Assembly: GCF_014280075.1 (NCBI RefSeq)
Contig: NZ_CP047950.1
Location: forward strand, 1,860,001-1,924,000
DNA: 64,000 bases
Direction of reading: 5' to 3'
From: Synechococcus sp. A15-62
GTDB taxonomy: Bacteria > Cyanobacteriota > Cyanobacteriia > PCC-6307 > Cyanobiaceae
In this document: in pieces, positions 58,363-64,000 of the stretch
Numbering within the stretch: the first letter of the stretch is position 1
Layout of the letters: each line of letters opens with the position of its first letter
The notes under the pieces: model-generated
Told to the model about the DNA's origin: nothing
Seen by the model: the letters and a program-made list of their open reading frames with translations, nothing else
Database searches by the model: none
Made by a program: the position numbers and the translations under genes

Positions 58363-60276
58363 ATGGGAGCCGCCCGCTTATCCGCGCAACATGCCGTCGG
58401 CCTTTTGCCGGGACTGAAGGAACCGGCCCTGGTGTGCGGTACCGATGCAACGGTTTGGATGATCTGGCTGGAACAGCGCCCCCAGGAGCGCGGCCGCACC
58501 ACAGCCTTGATCCGGCGCTTCGGTGATTCCGAAGCACCCCCCCAGGAGCTGACGCCAGCCCCCTGCAACCTGCGCAGTAGCGTGCATGACTACGGCGGCG
58601 GCGTGCTCGCCACTGCTGTGGAACAGGACAGGCTGATCCTGGCCTGGATCGAGGGCGGCTGCCTCTGGCGTCAGGACTGGCGCTTGCCCCAGACCAACAC
58701 CCATCAACCCACCCCACTGGCAGCAGCCCAACTGCTCAGCCAGGAGGGCGATTGGGAGCTGGCGGATGGCGTGCTCGATCTGCCCAGGCAGCGCTGGATC
58801 GGCATCCGTGAAATCGAGGGCCGTGACGAACTGGTGAGCCTGGCGTTGAGCGGAACCGATCAAACCCCGCGGCTGCTGCATCAACCGACGGACTTTGCGG
58901 GCTACGGCTGCTTGAGCCCCGATGGTCACCGTTTTGCCTGGGTGGAATGGCAGCAACCCGACATGCCCTGGGACAGCAGCAGTCTCTGGTGCGCAGAGTT
59001 CAGCGACACAGGCGAGCTGCTCCAACCGCACCAGCTGGCCGGAGGCGACGGCGTCTCGGTGTTTCAACCCCAGTGGCTGCCCGACGGGCAGTTGCTTGTG
59101 GCGGAAGACAGCACAGGATGGTGGAACCTGATGCTCCAGCCCAGCGCCGACGCCTCCTGGGAGAAGCCCTGGCCGATGGCTGCTGAAACGGCCATGCCCC
59201 AGTGGATCTATGGGATGAGCACCACGGCCTGGGATGGCGAGCAGCTGATCGCCGCCGTCTGCAGCCGCGGGGCCTGGTCGTTGCAACGGCTCAGCCTGGA
59301 TGGAACGGTGCAGCCGTTGCCGCAACCGTTTGATGACCTGGCGGGATTGAGCGCATGCAATGGCCGCGCCGTGGCCGTGGCCAGCAACAGCACAAGCGTG
59401 GCCGGTCTGCTGGAAATCGATTTGCGACCGGCCACGCCGCTCTGGGGCCACAGCCCCGCCATCGCGGCACCCTTGCCGGTTGAGGCGATCAGCGTGGCCG
59501 AACCGCTGTGGTTCAACGGCCACAAGGGCGAACGCACCCATGCCTGGTACTACCCCCCCAGCGGCAACCCACCAGGGCCTGCGCCTCTGCTGGTGAAAAG
59601 CCATAGCGGACCAACGGCCATGGCTCGCCGCGGCCTCAGCCTGGCGATTCAGTACTGGACCTCCCGGGGCTGGGGCGTGGTGGATGTGAATTACGGCGGC
59701 TCAACGGGGTTCGGCCGGGACTACCGGGAGCGCCTCAACGGGGGCTGGGGCGTGGTGGATGTGGCCGACTGCGCCGCAGCAGCCCAGGCTCTAATCGAGG
59801 CCGGCCGGGCTGATCCCGGCAAGATCGCCATCGAAGGCGGAAGCGCCGGCGGCTTCACCACCCTGGCGGCGCTGTGCTTCACCGACGTGTTCCGGGCCGG
59901 TGCATGCCGCTATGCGGTGTGTGATCTCACAGCCATGGCCGAAGACACGCACAGATTTGAAGCGCGCTACGTCGATGGCCTGGTGGGGGCATGGCCCGCG
60001 GCACGGGCTTTGTATGAGCAACGGTCGCCACTGCTGCATGCCGATCAGATCCGCTGTCCGGTGCTGTTTTTCCAGGGCATGCAAGACAAGGTGGTGCCTC
60101 CGGAACAAACCGAACGCATGGCCGAGGCTCTGCGCAGCAACGGCATTCCGGTGGACGTGAGGCTGTTCGAGGAGGAAGGCCATGGCTTCCGCAACCAGGC
60201 CACCCAGATCGAAGTACTGAGAGAGACCGAGGCCTTTTTTCGACGTCAACTAAAACTGGCTGAGCCGCAGAACTGA
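58363..60276 (+). CDS. S9-family prolyl-oligopeptidase-like serine peptidase
   Basis: A 637-residue protein with an N-terminal beta-propeller (residues about 20-380; e.g. GYGCLSPDGHRFAWVEWQQP) and a C-terminal alpha/beta hydrolase. The nucleophile is in IAIEGGSAGGFTTLAALCF, the Asp in FFQGMQDKVVPPEQTERM and the His in FEEEGHGFRNQATQIEVL, the standard order for S9 peptidases acting on short peptides. No signal peptide, so cytoplasmic. ATG 58363 is preferred; TTG 58327 would lengthen it by 12 residues and crowd def. Also annotated in relatives as dipeptidyl aminopeptidase. Confidence 0.88.
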   Translation: MGAARLSAQHAVGLLPGLKEPALVCGTDATVWMIWLEQRPQERGRTTALIRRFGDSEAPPQELTPAPCNLRSSVHDYGGGVLATAVEQDRLILAWIEGGCLWRQDWRLPQTNTHQPTPLAAAQLLSQEGDWELADGVLDLPRQRWIGIREIEGRDELVSLALSGTDQTPRLLHQPTDFAGYGCLSPDGHRFAWVEWQQPDMPWDSSSLWCAEFSDTGELLQPHQLAGGDGVSVFQPQWLPDGQLLVAEDSTGWWNLMLQPSADASWEKPWPMAAETAMPQWIYGMSTTAWDGEQLIAAVCSRGAWSLQRLSLDGTVQPLPQPFDDLAGLSACNGRAVAVASNSTSVAGLLEIDLRPATPLWGHSPAIAAPLPVEAISVAEPLWFNGHKGERTHAWYYPPSGNPPGPAPLLVKSHSGPTAMARRGLSLAIQYWTSRGWGVVDVNYGGSTGFGRDYRERLNGGWGVVDVADCAAAAQALIEAGRADPGKIAIEGGSAGGFTTLAALCFTDVFRAGACRYAVCDLTAMAEDTHRFEARYVDGLVGAWPAARALYEQRSPLLHADQIRCPVLFFQGMQDKVVPPEQTERMAEALRSNGIPVDVRLFEEEGHGFRNQATQIEVLRETEAFFRRQLKLAEPQN

Positions 60277-60371
60277 GCACAAAGAAACGTCCTCAGATCA
60301 CGACAGTTCAAGACAAACAAGCAAAGCGATTAAAACTTCCCATAACATCAAAGAGCTTCAATAGTCAGATC

Positions 60372-60701
60372 ATGTTTCAGCGGTGGCGCCGGGAATTTGT
60401 CGAGTTCTTCTTCACAAAGGGAAGCGCCCTGACAGTCGCCATTGCATTCATTGTGGGGCAGCAATTCACACGAATTGTTGACTCAGTCACGAAAGACCTC
60501 TTGATGCCTCTCCTGAATCCATTGGTTCCTAAAGGCAGCTTCCAAGATCTCAAGATTGACTATTTCGGCGGCGCCATTGAAATTGGCAAGCTCGTTGACA
60601 CCATCATCGAGGCCCTCCTGGTGGCCTGGATGCTGTTCCTCATCTTTAAGGCAATCAAACGGATTGAGCGGCAAACCTCAGGATCCACGGAAGAAACATA
60701 G
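60372..60701 (+). CDS. mscL: Large-conductance mechanosensitive channel
   Basis: A 109-residue MscL, an emergency release valve for hypo-osmotic shock. The first helix with pore-lining repeat is FVEFFFTKGSALTVAIAFIV, followed by GQQFTRIVDSVTKDLLMPLL; the second helix is LVDTIIEALLVAWMLFLIFK with the basic end KAIKRIERQ. Slightly shorter than the E. coli protein (136), typical of cyanobacterial forms. ATG 60372, AT-rich upstream region. Single gene. Confidence 0.88.
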   Translation: MFQRWRREFVEFFFTKGSALTVAIAFIVGQQFTRIVDSVTKDLLMPLLNPLVPKGSFQDLKIDYFGGAIEIGKLVDTIIEALLVAWMLFLIFKAIKRIERQTSGSTEET

Positions 60702-60842
60702 GCAATTGGGAGCTGAGCTAGCAAATGGTTACAACCCACACAACCCCGTTCAGCAGATGTAATGGGTTGAACCAGCAACCAGCAGCAACAGTCAACCTGT
60801 GCCCCACGGAACCCACGGAGGAGGTGTGTTCCTGAGAATCTC

Positions 60843-61037
60843 GTGAAAGTTCTTTCAGATTCGATGCGGATCCTGCGTTATCGCGGCAACAGCTACGCCA
60901 GCCCTGAACCGATCAACGCAACGCCCCGTCCCGGTGCACGCTCCTACCGCTGGGTGAAGTACGCCATCGAAACCAACAAGGTTGTTCCCCTGCGGCAACG
61001 CGAAGCCGCAGCTCACAACGATCAGCTGGCGGCCTGA
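60843..61037 (+). CDS. DUF4278 protein, core copy
   Basis: A 64-residue protein. Start GTG 60843; ATG 60864 is possible and lies directly before the motif. MRILRYRGNSYASPEPINAT carries one LxYRGxxY-type motif (LRYRGNSY), the hallmark of DUF4278; then YRWVKYAIETNKVVPLRQR. A GGAGGAGG lies about 17 bases upstream of GTG, a longer spacing than normal. It is the one DUF4278 copy outside the island. Function unknown. Confidence 0.62.
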   Translation: MKVLSDSMRILRYRGNSYASPEPINATPRPGARSYRWVKYAIETNKVVPLRQREAAAHNDQLAA

Positions 61038-61043
61038 GCCGAC

Positions 61044-62324
61044 TTAGCTGTGCTCGCGCAGGAAGGCGACCGTGAAAGCGAGCTCTTCGCTGAAGCGGTC
61101 GATCTCTTCAAAGGTGCTGGTAAAGCTCAGGCTGGCCCGCGCTGAAGCTGTCACGTCATAAATGCGGTGCAGGGGCTGACAGCAGTGGTGACCACTGCGG
61201 ATGCAGATCCCGGAGGCATCGATCAGAGCGGCGATGTCGTTGGCATGCACGCCATCCACAAGGAATGTGGCGAGGGCACCACGCTCGGGCTGTTGATCCG
61301 GCGTCGGCCCCAAGACCCGCACACCATCAATGTCCTGCAGCCGAGCGAAAAGATGCCGGGTGAGCTGCGCCTCCCAGGCCTGAATCGCCTCAAGACCCAC
61401 CATCTGCAGATAGCGAATCGCTGCCCCCATGCCCACCGCCTCACCAATGGCAGGGGTGCCCGCTTCGAACTTATGGGGCAACACCGCCCAGGTGCTGTGG
61501 TCCAGGAAAACGTCCTGAATCATCTCGCCGCCGCCCAAAAAGGGAGGCATCGCCTCCAGCAGCGACTCCCTCGCCCAGAGGAATCCCATGCCGGTGGGAC
61601 CACAGAGCTTGTGGGACGAGCCGACCAGGAAGTCGGCATCGAGGGCCACCACATCAATGGGCTTGTGAGCCAGGCTCTGGCAGGCATCCACGAGCACGCA
61701 GGCTCCAACGGCATGGGCCGCGGGGATGACCTGATCGAGGGGATTGCAGCAACCCAGGGAATTGCTGATGTGCACCAGGCTCACGAACCGAGTGCGCTCA
61801 TTGAGCTGGGCCCGAAAATCCTTGAGATCCAGCTCGCCGGAATCGGTGATGCCCACATGGCGCAGCACGCAGCCGGTGCGCTGGGCCAATAGCTGCCAGG
61901 GCACCAGGTTGCTGTGGTGCTCCATCACCGTGAGGAGAATTTCATCCCCTTGCTTGAGGTTGGCGTCACCCCAGGTGCGCGCCACCAGATTGATGGCTTC
62001 GCTTGCATTGCGGGTGAAGACAATCTCCCGGGGACTGGCGGCGCCAATGAAGGCCGCCGTCGTGCTGCGGGCCGCTTCAAAGGCATCGGTGGCACGGGCA
62101 CTGAGTTGGTGAGCGCCGCGATGCACGTTGGCGTTGTCGCTGCTGTAGTAGTGCTGCAGCGCCTCGAGCACCTGACGGGGCTTCTGGCTGGTGGCAGCGT
62201 GATCGAGATAAATCAGCGGCCTGCCGTCCGGAGCACGCTGTTCAAGAATCGGAAAATCGGCACGATATCGATACGATAGATCCACAAAATCAGCACTGGA
62301 TCGTGCTTCAGCAGCGATCGTCAT
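61044..62324 (-). CDS. sufS: SufS cysteine desulfurase
   Basis: A 426-residue group II cysteine desulfurase that supplies sulfur for Fe-S clusters. The PLP site is LVGSSHKLCGPTGMGFLW (Lys of SSHK). The catalytic Cys is in IRSGHHCCQPLHRIYD, with a doubled Cys. The start RYRADFPILEQ and YLDHAATSQKPRQVL follow the SufS pattern. It overlaps the upstream sufD by 4 bp (ATGA), so it is part of the suf operon. The end lies 7 bp from the convergent DUF4278 gene. In cyanobacteria the operon is repressed by SufR; no operator is within view. Confidence 0.95.
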   Translation of the reverse strand: MTIAAEARSSADFVDLSYRYRADFPILEQRAPDGRPLIYLDHAATSQKPRQVLEALQHYYSSDNANVHRGAHQLSARATDAFEAARSTTAAFIGAASPREIVFTRNASEAINLVARTWGDANLKQGDEILLTVMEHHSNLVPWQLLAQRTGCVLRHVGITDSGELDLKDFRAQLNERTRFVSLVHISNSLGCCNPLDQVIPAAHAVGACVLVDACQSLAHKPIDVVALDADFLVGSSHKLCGPTGMGFLWARESLLEAMPPFLGGGEMIQDVFLDHSTWAVLPHKFEAGTPAIGEAVGMGAAIRYLQMVGLEAIQAWEAQLTRHLFARLQDIDGVRVLGPTPDQQPERGALATFLVDGVHANDIAALIDASGICIRSGHHCCQPLHRIYDVTASARASLSFTSTFEEIDRFSEELAFTVAFLREHS

Positions 62325-63505
62325 AGGGCAAGACTCTCCATCACGCGCTCCAGGGGGCGCCAGGCCTGCGCAGCTTCAGGTAGCTGCGCGATCACCTCCT
62401 GACAGGCACCGCGTAGCAGCAGCGCCGTTGCATCCGTCGCAGCGATGCCCCGACTCTGGAGATAGAACAACTCATCGTCCTGAAGCTGCGACACGGTGGC
62501 GCCATGGGCGCAGCGCACATCGTCCGCCACGATCTCCAGCTCGGGTTTGGTGTCCACCCGGGCCCGGCCGGACAGCAGCAGGTTGCGGCTCAACTGCGCG
62601 GCGTTGGTGCGCTGCGCATCGCGGGGAACACTGATGGCGCCGTTAAAAATCGCGTGAGACTGGCCGCCGGCCAGGCATTTCTGCAACTGATCCAGCTCCC
62701 CCTCCGGCCCGTCGAAGCGAACCGCGGTGTGGGTGGCCAGCTGCTGCTCGGCGCCGGTGACAGCCAAAGCCTTAAGCACGGTCTCTGCCTGGCCATCCAC
62801 CTGCACCACCCGGGGCTCCACCCGTCCCAGGTTCCAGCCTTGAACCACCGAAGTGAGGGCATAGGAGCTGCGGGGCTCCTGCTCGACGGCCAAATGAGCC
62901 ATCAGCGATGACGCCCCATCTGCAGTGGCCAGAACGCCATGGCGCAGTTGGGCCTCCTGCCCCAGATGAACTTCCAGCACGTGACTGTGGGCCGACGCAC
63001 CCTCAGCCAGCAGCACCTGCATCAGCTCCAGCTCTGCCTTTTCCTCCAACAGCAGCAGCACCCGCGTGGCGTTCAACCCGGCACCCGCCGCCAGGACCAG
63101 CTCCAACGGGCCAACCCGTCCCCGCACCCTGAGGGCCAGGATTTGCTGGGCTTTGGCATGGTTGAACTCCACGGGCCAGACCTGGGCACAACCGCAGCGA
63201 TCGAGGGTGTGGCCGAGGGCCTGCACCAGCTCTTCGCCATTCAGCGCCGTGATTCCTTCCGGAAGCACCTGGCCGGCCAGGGGATCATCAAAACCATTGA
63301 GCACCAGACGGGTCACCCCGTCCAAGCTGGCCGGCAGAGACGTGGACAGTGGCGAGGCACTGACCGGCAACTCCGAGACAGCCGCAAGGCGTTTGAGGTC
63401 GGTGAGCCGCCAGGGCTCCTGGCGACGGGTGGGCAGACCAAGCTGTTCAAGCGCGGCTCGACCGCGCTCCTGCACCGGTGCCAGCACACTGCTCGCCATG
63501 GTCAA
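62321..63505 (-). CDS. sufD: SufD Fe-S cluster assembly protein
   Basis: A 394-residue SufD, the scaffold partner of SufB and SufC. The C-terminal right-handed beta-helix is evident ([20 protein letters not shown], then [20 protein letters not shown] and [20 protein letters not shown]), with the conserved His of AHGATVSQ. The N-terminal segment [20 protein letters not shown] is also typical. It overlaps sufC and sufS by 4 bp each, the usual cyanobacterial sufB-C-D-S order. ATG 63505 by overlap; an internal ATG 63499 is possible. Confidence 0.94.
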   Translation of the reverse strand: MTMASSVLAPVQERGRAALEQLGLPTRRQEPWRLTDLKRLAAVSELPVSASPLSTSLPASLDGVTRLVLNGFDDPLAGQVLPEGITALNGEELVQALGHTLDRCGCAQVWPVEFNHAKAQQILALRVRGRVGPLELVLAAGAGLNATRVLLLLEEKAELELMQVLLAEGASAHSHVLEVHLGQEAQLRHGVLATADGASSLMAHLAVEQEPRSSYALTSVVQGWNLGRVEPRVVQVDGQAETVLKALAVTGAEQQLATHTAVRFDGPEGELDQLQKCLAGGQSHAIFNGAISVPRDAQRTNAAQLSRNLLLSGRARVDTKPELEIVADDVRCAHGATVSQLQDDELFYLQSRGIAATDATALLLRGACQEVIAQLPEAAQAWRPLERVMESLAL

Positions 63506-64000
63506 GCTGCTCCTTGAGCTGCCAGCTCCTGATCAACCCAGTCGTATCCGGTCTGCTCCAGCTCAAGGGCCAGCTCCCGTCCGCCGGTGCGCAGGATCCG
63601 GCCTGCCGCCATCACATGCACATAGTCCGGGGTGATCTCATCGAGAAGACGCTGGTAGTGGGTGATCAGCAGCGTGGCGTTATCTTCCGTCGCCAGCTGG
63701 TTCACACCACCGGCCACGATGCGAAGGGCATCGATATCCAGGCCGGAATCGGTTTCATCCAGGATCGCCACCACTGGCTCCAGCAGCGCCATCTGGAGAA
63801 TCTCGTTGCGCTTTTTCTCGCCCCCGGAGAAACCTTCATTCACGCTGCGCTCAAGGAAAGCAGGATCCATCTGCACCACCTTGAGCTTGTCGTTCACGTG
63901 ATCCTCGAAGGCAAAGGTGTCGAGCTCCTCTTCCCCCTGCTTTTCCCGCCGGGCATTGGTGGACACCCGTAGGAATTCCAGGTTGCTGACGCCAGGGATT
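63502..64000 (-). CDS. sufC: SufC Fe-S assembly ATPase (partial)
   Basis: Open to the right edge of the window, so only the C-terminal part of SufC is visible. It contains the ABC signature [20 protein letters not shown], Walker [20 protein letters not shown] and the H-loop [20 protein letters not shown]. SufC is the ABC-type ATPase that drives SufBCD. Its stop overlaps sufD by 4 bp. The N-terminal Walker A lies beyond the edge. Confidence 0.95.
   Translation of the reverse strand, partial: IPGVSNLEFLRVSTNARREKQGEEELDTFAFEDHVNDKLKVVQMDPAFLERSVNEGFSGGEKKRNEILQMALLEPVVAILDETDSGLDIDALRIVAGGVNQLATEDNATLLITHYQRLLDEITPDYVHVMAAGRILRTGGRELALELEQTGYDWVDQELAAQGAA

Noticed and set aside
58378-59604. 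408-residue minus-strand frame over the S9 peptidase
   Set aside because: Shadow of a GC-rich gene; no motifs and rich in Gly/Gln/His runs.

Overview
This window reads as chromosome of a marine picocyanobacterium of the Synechococcus type (subcluster 5.1-like). The evidence is a GC-rich core with TTG and GTG starts, psbX, ycf66, a high-light-inducible protein, DUF2808/DUF2973/DUF3747/DUF4278 proteins found mostly in cyanobacteria, a Nif11-type leader peptide, and a circularly permuted two-piece tmRNA whose tag reads ANNIVRFSRQAAPVAA. I cannot name the strain.

Layout. 1-7.3 kb is core: tlyA (cut by the left edge), ftsW, the ccdA-ccsB cytochrome c maturation pair, queF, glnB, a cell-wall amidase and purB. 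7.3-24.3 kb is a surface-polysaccharide locus: an outer-membrane polysaccharide export protein; a lipid-type block (GNAT acyltransferase, acyl carrier protein, ketoacyl-ACP synthase, PlsC-like acyltransferase); KpsS-like and KpsC-like capsule glycosyltransferases; a CMP-nonulosonate-type cytidylyltransferase; three related putative glycosyltransferases; a CBS-NeuB-TIM-barrel fusion; and two sulfotransferases. Together they suggest a nonulosonate (sialic-acid-like), probably sulfated, lipid-anchored capsule. A low-GC patch at about 10.96-12.6 kb interrupts this locus.

24.3-31.4 kb goes from ordinary small core genes into gene-poor DNA. It holds a decayed macrodomain plus macrodomain-linked sirtuin (SirTM) pair, an ADP-ribosylation module, and an AT-rich WavE-like gene. 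31.4-37.7 kb is a small integrative island. It is bounded by a direct repeat with an exact 16-bp core, carries a tyrosine recombinase with all catalytic residues, and sits at the 3' end of the permuted ssrA gene. Its cargo is a deaminase and about a dozen very small proteins.

37.9-64 kb is core again: an RlmL-like rRNA methyltransferase, a P-loop protein, smc, a PRC-barrel protein, msrB, an LpxB-like gene, tRNA-Leu(GAG), accC, psbX, ycf66, two small lipoproteins, an Hli protein, an ABC transporter, a HIT protein, a broken comM, def, an S9 peptidase, mscL and sufS-sufD-sufC (cut by the right edge). comM is disrupted by a frameshift and by a 503-bp insertion that carries its own small secreted-protein gene.

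The most unusual items are the broken SirTM/macrodomain pair, the KpsS-like protein fused to a catalytically dead copy of the acyltransferase encoded next to it, the ssrA-targeted mini-island, the comM insertion, and a family of tiny paralogous genes shared between island and core.
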